64,000 nucleotides of DNA from Epilithonimonas vandammei (GCF_003860525.1 NZ_CP034161.1:434001-498000), one strand, 5' to 3'; numbered from the stretch's first letter, positions 7,802 through 15,979 are shown. A program made the numbers and translations. Notes: generated by a model from the sequence alone, not told the origin.

Positions 7802-7852
7802 TCTGCATAACCAATAATATTATCGCTTAAATTTGTAGAACAAAATTAAGCT

Positions 7853-9034
7853 ATGACAGACATTGAGCATTTTATTGAAAGCTTTGGATTGAGGTACGAT
7901 AAATTTCAAACCCCAAAATTGCAAGGGAATGAAAATCTAAATTTCTTTGATGCAACTTGTTTATTTTTCAATCTGGATGCCAAAAATTCTTTAATAGAGA
8001 GCAACATTAAAGATAATTATTCTAAGGTTATAGAAGAATTCACTTATACTCATCAAAATTTCATCTTTCTACCAAGAACTATTCTTTCTAGCAGTTTTGA
8101 GATGATTCTCAATTATTATTTGCCAGAATTGAGAAATTATGATTTTCAAAATATTATCAATAAAAAAGAATGGATAATAGCCCAAGCATTAGAAAATGAA
8201 TTTGAAAAAGAAAATTCTTACAACTTCATTTACCAAAATATTTTGAATTCTGTAGGCTACACAGGAGATATAAAATGTGGCTTTCTTATCAGTTATGCAG
8301 GATTCAATTATGTGATTGGTTTTGATGAGTACACTTACTTTTTCAATTCGGGTAATTTGCTTGAAGCATTGATTTTGTTTTTCAAAAGCAAAGTATATAT
8401 AGATAGCGATGCCCGAGATGCATTTAATATCAGAAATACCATTTATGAAGGTTTGGATAATGAAACCAAAGAAAATCTTTTTCAGATAGAGAAACAGCTT
8501 AATGAAATTAAAAAGTCCGGACAATTACTTTTGGCATTACCAGTAATTAAGCAATTGATAGAACAGAATTTTGCTGATATTAGAGAGACCCATTCCCATC
8601 TAAGCAAAATTGAAGTTAATCTTATGACACAGCAAATTTTTCTTCCTCAATACAAAAATATAGAGATAAAGCTGAGTTATCTTACAAAAGCTGTTTATCT
8701 ATTATTTTATGACAATCCACAAGGAATTAATTTGCTTGAAATCAAGAATTACAGAGACCAATTGCTAAGCATCTATTCTTCAATTTGTCCTTTTGATGAT
8801 TTGGACAAAATAAAGCAAAGTATTGATGACATTACCAATATTGAAACCAAAGCCATATACACTCATTTTTCCAGAATAAAATCTACTTTTTTAAACCTTA
8901 TGGATTATGAATATGCAAAACATTATATTGTTACAGGAAATTGTCACGGAGATACCTATAAATTTATACCAATAATGAAAACTACCAATCAAAACATTCT
9001 TTCTGATGAAGATGATGAGCGTGCTTGCTACTAA
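7853..9034 (+). CDS. Hypothetical accessory protein, 393 aa
   Basis: A soluble protein of 393 residues with no signal peptide or transmembrane segment. The N-terminal 190 residues are rich in aromatic residues. A helical, charged middle (about 205-260) is followed by a C-terminal domain of about 120 residues containing LTKAVYLLFYDNPQGINL. That last segment resembles, from memory, a widespread Bacteroidota hypothetical family often found near mobile genes. It ends 4 bp inside the convergent XRE regulator gene. No enzymatic motif is visible, so I assign no function. Confidence 0.65.
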   Translation: MTDIEHFIESFGLRYDKFQTPKLQGNENLNFFDATCLFFNLDAKNSLIESNIKDNYSKVIEEFTYTHQNFIFLPRTILSSSFEMILNYYLPELRNYDFQNIINKKEWIIAQALENEFEKENSYNFIYQNILNSVGYTGDIKCGFLISYAGFNYVIGFDEYTYFFNSGNLLEALILFFKSKVYIDSDARDAFNIRNTIYEGLDNETKENLFQIEKQLNEIKKSGQLLLALPVIKQLIEQNFADIRETHSHLSKIEVNLMTQQIFLPQYKNIEIKLSYLTKAVYLLFYDNPQGINLLEIKNYRDQLLSIYSSICPFDDLDKIKQSIDDITNIETKAIYTHFSRIKSTFLNLMDYEYAKHYIVTGNCHGDTYKFIPIMKTTNQNILSDEDDERACY

Positions 9035-9255
9035 TCAATATTTAATAGGTCATTTGGACGAACATTCAATGCTTCTGCAATTCTGAAAAGAGTAAAAACT
9101 GTTGGATTGGTTCTTCCAGATTCTATTCTAGAAATATTGGTAGGGTCTATTTCTCCCTGCATTTTGCCAACAAGCTCTACTTGAGAAATTCCTTTGGATT
9201 CTCTCACTTCTTTGATTCTTTTTCCAACAAGTTTTAGAATTTCAGATTTTTCCAA
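9031..9255 (-). CDS. XRE-family helix-turn-helix regulator
   Basis: A 74-residue protein that is almost wholly an HTH_3 (Cro/C1-type) domain: helix-turn-helix around ISQVELVGKMQGEIDPTNISRIESGRTNP and a final helix ending in LNVRPNDLLNID. It probably represses its own promoter and the divergent operon at 9333, since several dyads lie between the two starts (9256-9332). Its 3' end overlaps the gene ending at 9034 by 4 bp. Confidence 0.85.
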   Translation of the reverse strand: MEKSEILKLVGKRIKEVRESKGISQVELVGKMQGEIDPTNISRIESGRTNPTVFTLFRIAEALNVRPNDLLNID

Positions 9256-9332
9256 CTTGACTTATTTGACAAGTCAAAAGTGTTGATTATATTTGTTTTA
9301 TTAAATGCCATATATGGCAATAATTATAGTTT
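9256..9332. promoter_or_regulatory. Divergent promoter region with two dyads
   Basis: Between the XRE gene and the operon starting at 9333 are TTTGAC-AA-GTCAAA (about 9268-9281) and the perfect palindrome TGCCATATATGGCA (9306-9319). Both are plausible operators for the adjacent XRE protein. Confidence 0.45.
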
Positions 9333-9665
9333 ATGGGTTTATTTGATATTTTTAAAAATGATGATTATTTAGAAATGTTTCCTTTTGAGTTAACTTTCAA
9401 AACATTTCTGGATGGTTTAAATGAAACATTTTTTTATGGGTTTGCAAAGTTTCAAAAAGTGAATAAAAATGAATTTATACTTACTAGCCAGACAAGTGGT
9501 ATCTTGACTTTTACTTATAAAAGAGATTCAATTACTATCAATGCATTTTTACCAGATTGTTTTAATCCTGAATTCAATTATACATTTTGGGGAACAAAAA
9601 ATACTAATGAATCAACACAAAAGAAAATGGTAGCAATATTTTTTAATGAAATAAACAAAATTTGA
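9333..9665 (+). CDS. Hypothetical protein, 110 aa
   Basis: A small soluble, Phe- and Asn-rich protein, MGLFDIFKNDD..., with no signal peptide and predicted alternating beta structure. I recognise no family. It is the first gene of a tight run of four (9333, 9667, 10110, 10514) with gaps of 1-11 bp, so it is probably an operon controlled by the divergent XRE regulator. Confidence 0.6.
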   Translation: MGLFDIFKNDDYLEMFPFELTFKTFLDGLNETFFYGFAKFQKVNKNEFILTSQTSGILTFTYKRDSITINAFLPDCFNPEFNYTFWGTKNTNESTQKKMVAIFFNEINKI

Positions 9666-9666
9666 T

Positions 9667-10098
9667 ATGATTTGGTTACTTCTAATTGTGATTATTGGAT
9701 TTGTGATTTATAATTTCACAAAATACACGAAAGAAAAGAATATAGATTTGGGTTCTGTTGGCGGAATAAAGAACAAGTATAAAGAACTTATAAATTATTT
9801 TGATGATTTTGACACAAACAATCTTCCTAGAGTATTGAATAATGATGTCAACTTTTATCAAATAGGTTGGGCAGGAGCAACAACATTAGCCTCAATCAGT
9901 TTGTTTGAAGTAGCAGATAAAATTAATATTGAATTTGAATTACAATACAATATACCTGCTTTAAAGAGAAATAATATTGATGTTTCAAGTCTTCCATCTA
10001 CACATAAAAAGAAAACGTGGAGCTATAGTAATACAATTAGCCAAGTTGAAATTTATAATTCAGTTTCACGAGAAATTGAGTATTTGTGTAGTAATTAA
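9667..10098 (+). CDS. Hypothetical membrane-anchored protein, 143 aa
   Basis: It starts one base after the previous stop. An N-terminal transmembrane helix (MIWLLLIVIIGFVIYNF, residues 1-17) is followed by a soluble domain of about 120 residues containing GWAGATTLASISLFEVADKI. The topology suggests a single-pass inner-membrane protein. No family recognised. It is the second gene of the small operon. Confidence 0.6.
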   Translation: MIWLLLIVIIGFVIYNFTKYTKEKNIDLGSVGGIKNKYKELINYFDDFDTNNLPRVLNNDVNFYQIGWAGATTLASISLFEVADKINIEFELQYNIPALKRNNIDVSSLPSTHKKKTWSYSNTISQVEIYNSVSREIEYLCSN

Positions 10099-10109
10099 AT
10101 GCTGATTGA

Positions 10110-10502
10110 ATGTTTGCAATTCTTTACGAAGCAAACTCTTCTGGGTTTTACTTGGGTATGGATAATACTCTTGAATCTGCTGAAACTAGATTTAGAAAAA
10201 TTACAGATGATTTATTGGAAAAGATTAATAATGAAAAAACCAACAATTCTGAAAAGTTTTTTGAAATGTATGGTGTTTTCAATATTGCTATTTTTTGTAC
10301 AGATTATGAGTGCTACAAAATTACAACACATAAAAATCAAATTCTCAACTACAAATCTATATTTCAATTAGTAGATTTTTGTCTGTACATTATTGAAATA
10401 GATAACAAATTCTGTCCTATTCAAATGAAGAGAAATGAAAATTACTTTTATTATTCAAATAACACTCATATAGAAGGAGCTTTGGAATTAATAATGAATT
10501 AA
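10110..10502 (+). CDS. Hypothetical protein, 130 aa
   Basis: A soluble protein beginning MFAILYEANSSGFYLGMDNT. A helical segment (TRFRKITDDLLEKI) and a Phe/Tyr-rich remainder follow. The start lies 11 bp after the previous gene. An overlapping frame at 10099-10371 was rejected as it is shorter and lacks protein-like composition. No known family; position suggests co-function with its operon neighbours. Confidence 0.6.
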   Translation: MFAILYEANSSGFYLGMDNTLESAETRFRKITDDLLEKINNEKTNNSEKFFEMYGVFNIAIFCTDYECYKITTHKNQILNYKSIFQLVDFCLYIIEIDNKFCPIQMKRNENYFYYSNNTHIEGALELIMN

Positions 10503-10513
10503 AAAAATAAAAT

Positions 10514-10936
10514 ATGAGAAAAATTTACTTTTATCTATTGATATGCTTACCAATATTATTTTCAGCACAATCCATAAGTGCTTCAAGAATATTGTATTAT
10601 GCTAATTATCAAAACATCAGCTCAATAACCAAAGAATTAAAACAACTTGGTTTCCAAACCAAAACTGATAATTCAGAAGGTTATCCTATTTATCAATTTG
10701 CAAAAAAGACTTCCAGAGGAATAGAAAAGATTGAAATGGGAAAAAACACAGAGTTGTTTATGTTTACTTATAAGCCTGCCAATGATGCATACAACATAAT
10801 AAAAGATAAAATTCTTACTTCTGACTTTCAAGTTGGTTACAATTATAAAAATGGAAAATATTATGAAAATGGAAATATGCGAATTGGTATTAATGATACA
10901 AGTGGAATAATCTCAGCTTTTAAACCATTAAAATAA
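10514..10936 (+). CDS. Secreted hypothetical protein, 140 aa
   Basis: An N-terminal Sec signal peptide (MRKIYFYLLICLPILFSAQS, likely cut after the Ala-Gln region) and a periplasmic or secreted domain of about 115 residues. No lipobox. The mature part is Lys/Tyr/Asn-rich, with short beta-like stretches. It is the last larger gene of the four-gene operon. No family recognised. Confidence 0.65.
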   Translation: MRKIYFYLLICLPILFSAQSISASRILYYANYQNISSITKELKQLGFQTKTDNSEGYPIYQFAKKTSRGIEKIEMGKNTELFMFTYKPANDAYNIIKDKILTSDFQVGYNYKNGKYYENGNMRIGINDTSGIISAFKPLK

Positions 10937-10941
10937 ATATT

Positions 10942-11013
10942 ATGATAGGAGGAGTTATCGGAGCAATCATTGTGGGTGTTCTCATCAGTGTTTTGATGAG
11001 AAAGAAAAAATAA
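10942..11013 (+). CDS. Very small single-pass membrane peptide, 23 aa
   Basis: ATG at 10942 follows the previous stop by 5 bp, and GGAGG-like purines occur nearby. The 23-residue product is one glycine- and isoleucine-rich transmembrane helix (MIGGVIGAIIVGVLISVLM) ending RKKK, the composition of small membrane peptides or type I toxins. A terminator follows 23 bp later. It could also be spurious; the clean hydrophobic-then-basic pattern and position at the operon end favour a real gene. Confidence 0.45.
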   Translation: MIGGVIGAIIVGVLISVLMRKKK

Positions 11014-11036
11014 TAGCAATGATTCAATTAAATTTC

Positions 11037-11066
11037 AAACCACTCTTACTCAGGGTGGTTTTTTAA
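11037..11066 (+). terminator. Intrinsic terminator of the small-gene operon
   Basis: AAACCACTC (11037-11045) pairs with GGGTGGTTT (11053-11061), with one wobble, a 7-nt loop and a T run after the stem. Confidence 0.8.
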
Positions 11067-11078
11067 TACCCATACCTT

Positions 11079-11408
11079 ATGAAAAACCAAAATTTACCTT
11101 TTCAGATAGGAGAGCATTACGAGAATTGGGAGTTTGATTTGGAGGTGTTAGATGTTGAAAGAATTAAAGGATATGATAACTACTTGTATTTGAAAGAAGT
11201 TAATTTATATGGTTTCACTTCCAATTACACAGAATTAATCTTTTTATTTGATATATTGGAACAAGTTATACTTAAACTTAATTTTGAAACACAAGAACAA
11301 TTAAACCATTTCATTAATAATCTTTCAATCACAAAAATAAAATGGAAAATATTAGAACTCAATCTAACAATAACCTATGGAAATATGGGAGATATGATTA
11401 TAATTTAA
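11079..11408 (+). CDS. Hypothetical protein, 109 aa
   Basis: A soluble acidic protein, MKNQNLPFQIGEHYENWEFDLEVL..., placed immediately behind a terminator, so it needs its own promoter or readthrough. The start GEHYENWEFDLE and a predicted beta-rich domain look like small immunity-type proteins, but I recognise no family. The right copy of the 20-bp repeat begins 6 bp after its stop. Confidence 0.55.
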   Translation: MKNQNLPFQIGEHYENWEFDLEVLDVERIKGYDNYLYLKEVNLYGFTSNYTELIFLFDILEQVILKLNFETQEQLNHFINNLSITKIKWKILELNLTITYGNMGDMIII

Positions 11409-11413
11409 CATTC

Positions 11414-11433
11414 CTATATCATTATGTTGGGAG
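11414..11433. repeat. 20-bp direct repeat, right copy
   Basis: CTATATCATTATGTTGGGAG, identical and co-oriented with 7555-7574. The flanking bases differ, so the shared unit is exactly this stretch. Confidence 0.7.
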
Positions 11434-11550
11434 TTTAAAAATGATTAAAAAGGCATCCTTTTAGGCATACACAAATAATTAAACATTTCATTTAGCTATA
11501 AATCAGTAACATATAAATATTGAGAGAGCCCAGCAGGAGGAGCTTTTATT

Positions 11551-11588
11551 AAAAGGATTTTACAGAAATGTAGAATCCTTTTTTTATT
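11551..11588 (+). terminator. Strong intrinsic terminator
   Basis: A 14-bp stem AAAAGGATTTTACA/TGTAGAATCCTTTT (11551-11564 with 11569-11582), one G-U pair, a GAAA tetraloop, and a following T run. It is 140 bp beyond the last gene of the cassette, so it may also terminate an unseen RNA. Confidence 0.8.
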
Positions 11589-11776
11589 TTTGACTGAAAC
11601 AATACTGAAACATTATCTAAACTACATTTTAATTATTATTATTTTACCGTTTTAATCTTTTTTTGTAAGCTAAATAAAGATTTCAGCAGATAAAAAACTT
11701 AGCTCCATTAGTTTTAAGAAATTTTGGTAAAGAAATTGACTATTGATCATTCGTAAACAATTATAATTCAGTTGCT

Positions 11777-11989
11777 ATGAATATATCTTATTATGATTTT
11801 AAAAATCTTCCGAATGAATCTCAGTGTGATATCATTTTCAACGAAGGCCATCTAATGAGCGAGACTGTGAAAGATGAGCTTAGATTTGTTTTATACGAGA
11901 TTTCACAATTTTCTGTAGAACTCGTATACAGTAAAAACAGAATTGCGACCATCAATGTTTATCAAAATAAAGCTGCATACGTTCATTAA
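11777..11989 (+). CDS. Hypothetical protein, 70 aa
   Basis: A small soluble protein, MNISYYDFKNLPNESQ..., with a mixed alpha/beta pattern and no targeting signal. Small proteins with this start occur in flavobacterial genomes, as I recall, but the function is unknown. It marks the return to chromosomal sequence to the right of the island. Confidence 0.6.
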   Translation: MNISYYDFKNLPNESQCDIIFNEGHLMSETVKDELRFVLYEISQFSVELVYSKNRIATINVYQNKAAYVH

Positions 11990-12019
11990 TAACCTATTCT
12001 ATCGGTAAAAAACTATTTT

Positions 12020-13231
12020 TTATAATAACAAATTTTTATTCTTTTCCTCAATCCACCGACTCATATATTTGGTAGAATTCAATTGATGATGCTGTAGAAT
12101 TTTTCCAAGAAAATGCGTATTTCTATGGTTATCGAGATGATCTGTTATTTTGTATAGTATAGTCCAGAACGGTTGAATATGAACAGTCTTACAATAAACC
12201 TGTTCCAAAATTACGCTTGCATTTTCATTAGCCTGATTCCAGATTGATTCATTGGTATATAAAATCACTGCTTTGTTAGTAAATTCCTCATCAGAATCCT
12301 CTATAAAGCCATTCCAAGGGAGATCTCTAGACATAGCTTCTGCACCCACAGAACTCGTAACATTAGGCAATCCGAACATCATACTTTCCCACAATTTTCC
12401 TTTCAGTCCTGCGCCAAAAGGAATTGGAGCAAGCAAAACTCTGTACTTTCTGAAAATTTCATCAGCAGACACAGCTCGTCCTTTAACCAAAAATCCTTCT
12501 TTCTCATTGTGAAGCTGAAAAACTTTTTCTGTAGCATATGCTCCATATATATGAAGCTCTGCTTCCGGAAGATTTTTTCGGATATATTTCCAGATTTGTT
12601 TCAATTTCAGAACCGTCTGCCAGTTTGGTTCGTGAAGAAAATTACCAATGCTTACAAAATGTTGTCTTTTTTGAAAAGAAGTCGTGTTTTTCTCAATCTC
12701 TTCAGCCAAGAAAGGCAAATAAAAAAGAATCTCAGCATCTATTCTGAAAGTCTTTGTTAATAATTCATATTCAAATTCAGAAATAATCAGAGAAAGATCA
12801 CACCGCAGAATTGAAGCTATCTCTCGCAGAAAAACACCATTGATCAAATCATTATGATTGAAGTCTCTTTTTTCCTTAAACGCTTTGTGTCTTGCCTCTC
12901 TCAGGAAATGCAAATCTTCCGTATCCAGAATTTTTACCGCTCTCGGGCAATGTTCCGAAACGCGCCAGCCAAATTGTTCCTCTGTAACATATCGATCAAA
13001 AATCACAATATCAGGATCAAGTATTTTTATTTTATCATCGAAACTTTCCTGGTTGATTTCAATAGGATGAACGTCGATTTGCTCTGAAAACTCAACATTA
13101 TTAGCAGCAGTAAGAAAGCTGATTTTATAACCTGCTTCAGAAAAAATTCCAATAAGTTGCATCATCCGCGTTCCAGCAGCGGTAGATTTTGGCTCAGGAA
13201 TCACCTGCCCGATAATTACTAAATGTTTCAC
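12020..13231 (-). CDS. GT-B fold glycosyltransferase (GT4-like)
   Basis: A 403-residue cytosolic protein with a two-domain GT-B pattern. The N-terminal Rossmann-like domain starts VIIGQVIPEPKSTAAGTR. The C-terminal nucleotide-sugar domain contains LVKGRAVSADEIFRKYRVLLAPIPFGAGLKGKLWESM, where the conserved Gly, Lys and Glu fit the sugar-nucleotide binding region of GT4-type enzymes. The acceptor is unknown; a role in surface glycan synthesis is likely. It stands alone, divergent from the gene at 13342. Confidence 0.75.
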   Translation of the reverse strand: MKHLVIIGQVIPEPKSTAAGTRMMQLIGIFSEAGYKISFLTAANNVEFSEQIDVHPIEINQESFDDKIKILDPDIVIFDRYVTEEQFGWRVSEHCPRAVKILDTEDLHFLREARHKAFKEKRDFNHNDLINGVFLREIASILRCDLSLIISEFEYELLTKTFRIDAEILFYLPFLAEEIEKNTTSFQKRQHFVSIGNFLHEPNWQTVLKLKQIWKYIRKNLPEAELHIYGAYATEKVFQLHNEKEGFLVKGRAVSADEIFRKYRVLLAPIPFGAGLKGKLWESMMFGLPNVTSSVGAEAMSRDLPWNGFIEDSDEEFTNKAVILYTNESIWNQANENASVILEQVYCKTVHIQPFWTILYKITDHLDNHRNTHFLGKILQHHQLNSTKYMSRWIEEKNKNLLL

Positions 13232-13341
13232 AGAACAAAAGTAATTATTCTGAATATTATTTTGGGATGATTCTCATTCGTTGTCATTGATGATTCACAA
13301 GTTTTCGGCATCATTTTTCCATACATTTACAAAATTCTGTT

Positions 13342-14541
13342 ATGATAAGATCTGCTATTTCTGCTGTTTTTTGTCTCGGCTTCTTATTTGTTTCTTGCCA
13401 GCAAAAAGAATCTGTCAAAAATCTGCCTCTGGTGGAAACAGAAAAGCCAAACTCTGATTACAAACCTGCCTTTGCCGGACAGACAAGAGTGATGGGCTAT
13501 AAAACACAAACTCCATACAAGGTAGATGTTATCAATCATAATCTCGGTAAACCTTGGGGAATCGCACAATTACCCGATGGCAATTTTCTGATAACAGAAA
13601 AATCAGGCTATATCAACCTCATTTCTAAAGATGGAAAGTCTGTTACCAAGATCACAGGATTACCAAAAGTGGACAGTCGCGGACAAGGTGGATTTTTGGA
13701 TATTGTAATTGACCCCGATTTTGATAAGAATCAAACTATCTATTGGTCATTTTCAGAACCTTACGAAAAAGAAAATCTGACTTCAGTCGGAAAAGGCGTT
13801 TTAAATGGAAATAAAATAATCAATTCAAAGATGATTTTTCGAGCAACGCCTTCTTATGATGGAAGACTGCATTATGGAAGCCGGCTGGCTTTTGACAAAA
13901 CCGGAAATCTTTTTGTGAGTACCGGTGAAAGATCTGATTTGGAAACGCGACCGCTGGCTCAGGATTTAAAAGTTTATCTAGGAAAAATTATTAAAATCGA
14001 TAAAGAGGGAAAACCAGCAGCAGGCAATCCTTTTATTGGAAGTAACAAAGCTCAACCAGAAATCTTCTCTTACGGACACAGAAATCCACAGGGAATTGCC
14101 ATTCATCCAGAAACCGGCGAACTTTGGGAAACCGAAATGGGTCCAAGAGGCGGAGACGAGATCAATCATATCCGGGCTGGAAAAAATTATGGCTGGCCCA
14201 CAATTACCTATGGAATCGAATATTCTGGGGAGAAAATTAATAACGGCGTCACCAAAAAAGACGGTTTGGAACAACCAGTGTATTACTGGGATCCTGTAAT
14301 ATCTCCAAGTGGAATTACGTTTTACACTGGAAATATCGAGGAGTGGAAAAATAATCTTTTCATCGCTTGTTTAAGTGGCGAAAAAATCAACAGAATCATC
14401 ATCGAAAATAATAAAGTTGTTGGAGAAGAACGATTATTAGAAAACCAAGGCGAGAGATTCCGCGATGTGTTTGATGGAAAAGATGGCAATCTTTATGCGA
14501 TTACGGACAGCGGGAAATTGTATCGGATTTCTAAGAAATAA
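13342..14541 (+). CDS. PQQ-dependent aldose sugar dehydrogenase, lipoprotein
   Basis: A 399-residue protein with a lipoprotein signal (lipobox ending at Cys19, FVSCQQK). The rest is a six-bladed beta-propeller of the soluble glucose/aldose sugar dehydrogenase family (GSDH; YliI-like). Recognisable blocks are NLGKPWGIAQLPDGNFLITEK, LPKVDSRGQGG, SYGHRNPQGIAIHP, WETEMGPRGGDEIN and GKNYGWP. It oxidises aldoses in the periplasm with PQQ and Ca2+. Its terminator has been split by an IS4-family insertion just after the stop codon. Confidence 0.85.
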   Translation: MIRSAISAVFCLGFLFVSCQQKESVKNLPLVETEKPNSDYKPAFAGQTRVMGYKTQTPYKVDVINHNLGKPWGIAQLPDGNFLITEKSGYINLISKDGKSVTKITGLPKVDSRGQGGFLDIVIDPDFDKNQTIYWSFSEPYEKENLTSVGKGVLNGNKIINSKMIFRATPSYDGRLHYGSRLAFDKTGNLFVSTGERSDLETRPLAQDLKVYLGKIIKIDKEGKPAAGNPFIGSNKAQPEIFSYGHRNPQGIAIHPETGELWETEMGPRGGDEINHIRAGKNYGWPTITYGIEYSGEKINNGVTKKDGLEQPVYYWDPVISPSGITFYTGNIEEWKNNLFIACLSGEKINRIIIENNKVVGEERLLENQGERFRDVFDGKDGNLYAITDSGKLYRISKK

Positions 14542-14552
14542 AAAAAAGAGCG
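14542..14552. terminator. Left arm of a terminator split by an IS4-family element
   Basis: AAAAAAGAGCG here is complementary to CGCTCTTTTTT at 15969-15979. With the loop TTTTTAGG they formed an 11-bp bidirectional terminator between the convergent sugar dehydrogenase and TonB receptor genes. The IS sits in the loop. Confidence 0.75.
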
Positions 14553-14560
14553 TTTTTAGG
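14551..14560. repeat. Target-site duplication, left copy (CGTTTTTAGG)
   Basis: CGTTTTTAGG is repeated at 15959-15968 and directly borders both ends of the IS4-family element. A 10-bp duplication is in the usual range for the family. Confidence 0.85.
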
Positions 14561-14568
14561 TAGTCATG

Positions 14569-14595
14569 GTCGGAAGATTTTTCTTCCGACTTTTT
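14569..14595 (+). terminator. Terminator built into the left end of the IS4-family element
   Basis: GTCGGAAGA (14569-14577), TTTT loop, TCTTCCGAC (14582-14590), then TTTTT. The left arm is shared with the terminal inverted repeat. It would stop transcription entering the transposase gene from outside, and replaces the host terminator that was split. Confidence 0.75.
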
Positions 14596-14702
14596 GTATT
14601 TAAAATTTTTTGATTTTTTTTGGTTAACTTGTTGATTTTCAATGATTTAATTTGGATTAATGGGTTTTATTTCGTATCTTTATATCTGATAATCAATAAC
14701 TT

Positions 14703-15920
14703 ATGTCAGTATTTAAAGACCACAAGATTTCTCTTAAACAAGTTTTGGATTTTATTCCCGAAGCTCTTTTGAGCCATCTTTCTGCAACCACGAAGGTGGA
14801 CTATTACAGCAAGGTGCTTCATGGCAAGAAAATGTTCTACCTTTTGCTTTTCTGTATCTTCGACAATGAAAAACTAAGCCAGAGAACTCTTGAAGATACA
14901 TTTAACAGCAGCGGCTTCAAAGCACTTTTCGGTTTGGGCGAGAAAGAAAAAGTACGCAGAAGCTCCATCTCGGAGAGGCTCTCCAAAATTGACCCTAATT
15001 ATTTCAAAGAAATCTACGAGCAGATGTACGGAAGATTTTCGCAACTCTACGATAAAGCCGAGATAGAGAAATACAACCTTATCCGGGTGGACAGTACTAT
15101 TGTCGCCGATACCTGCTCAAAACTCAAGGAAGGCATCGACCAGAAAAGCGGTAAAAAATTGGTGAAGTTTAGTTTTTCTTTTGATGGTGTTCTGCCTTCG
15201 GGAGCAGAGGTTTTTACCGGACAGAAATATTCTGCAGAAGACAATGCGCTGCCGGAAGCCATCCTAAAGCAGGTAAAAAAGGAAGAACATCACGGTAATA
15301 TTTATGTTATCGACAGGGGTTTGCAGTCGGTAAGGGTGATGAAGGAATTTGAAGAAAAGTCGGTAAAATTCATTGTCCGTTCTAAAGAAAACCGCAAGTT
15401 TGAAGAAGTCGAATCCTATCTCACTTCGCAAGGTTTGGAGAGATGGGATGACTGGAGAGTCTTGAAAGACAGTAAAGTAAAACTCTACACCGGAATCCCG
15501 GTACAAAACAAGCGTGGAAACGTGCATCACCGCGAAGAAAAAGTAGAAACTGATTTTCGATTGGTGGTAATCCGTAACGAAAAAACAAAGAAAGAGTTTT
15601 GGTTTTTAACCAACGAGTTTGAACTCACCAGCAAGGAAATTGCTGACTATTACCGCAAACGCTGGGATATTGAAGTTTTCTTCAGATTCCTAAAGCAGGA
15701 ACTCAATCTGAGCCATTTGGTCTCGCTCAACAAAAATGGCATCGAAGTGATGGTATACATGACGATGATTGCCTCAATGCTTTTGCTGATTTACAAAAAA
15801 GCCAACGCTTTAGGCTACAAAACCGCAAAAAGGCGCATTGCCATGGAACTTCGCGATATGATTACCGAAATACTTATCATTTTTGCAGGCGGAGACCCCG
15901 GAAAGGTATTCAAAACTTAG
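14703..15920 (+). CDS. IS4-family transposase
   Basis: A 405-residue DDE transposase. The catalytic residues are Asp in IRVDSTIVAD, Asp in YVIDRGLQ, and Glu in the Y-R-E-K signature YYRKRWDIEVFFRFLKQEL. The N-terminal 100 residues form the DNA-binding part. Length and motifs are complete, so the protein should be functional. It is preceded by about 140 bp containing the left-end terminator and an AT-rich promoter region. Confidence 0.9.
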   Translation: MSVFKDHKISLKQVLDFIPEALLSHLSATTKVDYYSKVLHGKKMFYLLLFCIFDNEKLSQRTLEDTFNSSGFKALFGLGEKEKVRRSSISERLSKIDPNYFKEIYEQMYGRFSQLYDKAEIEKYNLIRVDSTIVADTCSKLKEGIDQKSGKKLVKFSFSFDGVLPSGAEVFTGQKYSAEDNALPEAILKQVKKEEHHGNIYVIDRGLQSVRVMKEFEEKSVKFIVRSKENRKFEEVESYLTSQGLERWDDWRVLKDSKVKLYTGIPVQNKRGNVHHREEKVETDFRLVVIRNEKTKKEFWFLTNEFELTSKEIADYYRKRWDIEVFFRFLKQELNLSHLVSLNKNGIEVMVYMTMIASMLLLIYKKANALGYKTAKRRIAMELRDMITEILIIFAGGDPGKVFKT

Positions 15921-15958
15921 TCATAAAAAATGGCCGGAATTTCTTCCGACCATGACTA

Positions 15959-15979
15959 CGTTTTTAGGCGCTCTTTTTT
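15959..15979. repeat. Right target duplication and right arm of the split terminator
   Basis: CGTTTTTAGG (15959-15968) is the second copy of the target duplication. CGCTCTTTTTT (15969-15979) is the displaced right arm of the host terminator. Confidence 0.8.

Larger units (their letters stand above)
7427..7852. other. 426-bp gap with a direct repeat and a palindrome
   Basis: No coding frame was found. The gap contains the first copy of the 20-bp repeat (7555-7574) and, near its right end, the perfect palindrome GTTGCAAATTTGCAAC (7786-7801), about 50 bp before the ATG at 7853. The rest is AT-rich and featureless. Confidence 0.5.
11409..11776. other. 368-bp gap: direct repeat copy and strong terminator
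   Basis: No coding frame was seen. It contains the second 20-bp repeat (11414-11433), a purine-rich AGGAGGAG with no start codon after it (about 11535), and a strong terminator (11551-11588). The accessory island appears to give way to chromosomal genes here, but no tRNA fragment or attachment site could be recognised. Confidence 0.5.
14561..15958 (+). mobile_element. IS4-family insertion sequence
   Basis: A 1398-bp element bounded by the inverted repeat TAGTCATGGTCGGAAGA at the left and its complement (TCTTCCGACCATGACTA) at the right, with a 10-bp target duplication. One intact transposase gene fills most of it. Both ends carry subterminal hairpins, and the left one is a complete intrinsic terminator. 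The insertion is young: duplication and repeats are perfect. Confidence 0.9.

Noticed and set aside
10099-10371. Overlapping frame at the start of the 10110 gene
   Set aside because: The 10110-10502 frame is longer and has a more protein-like composition; this is the alternative reading of the same DNA.
11535-11548. AGGAGGAG that looks like a strong ribosome-binding site
   Set aside because: No start codon follows in a usable distance; the strong terminator lies just after it.
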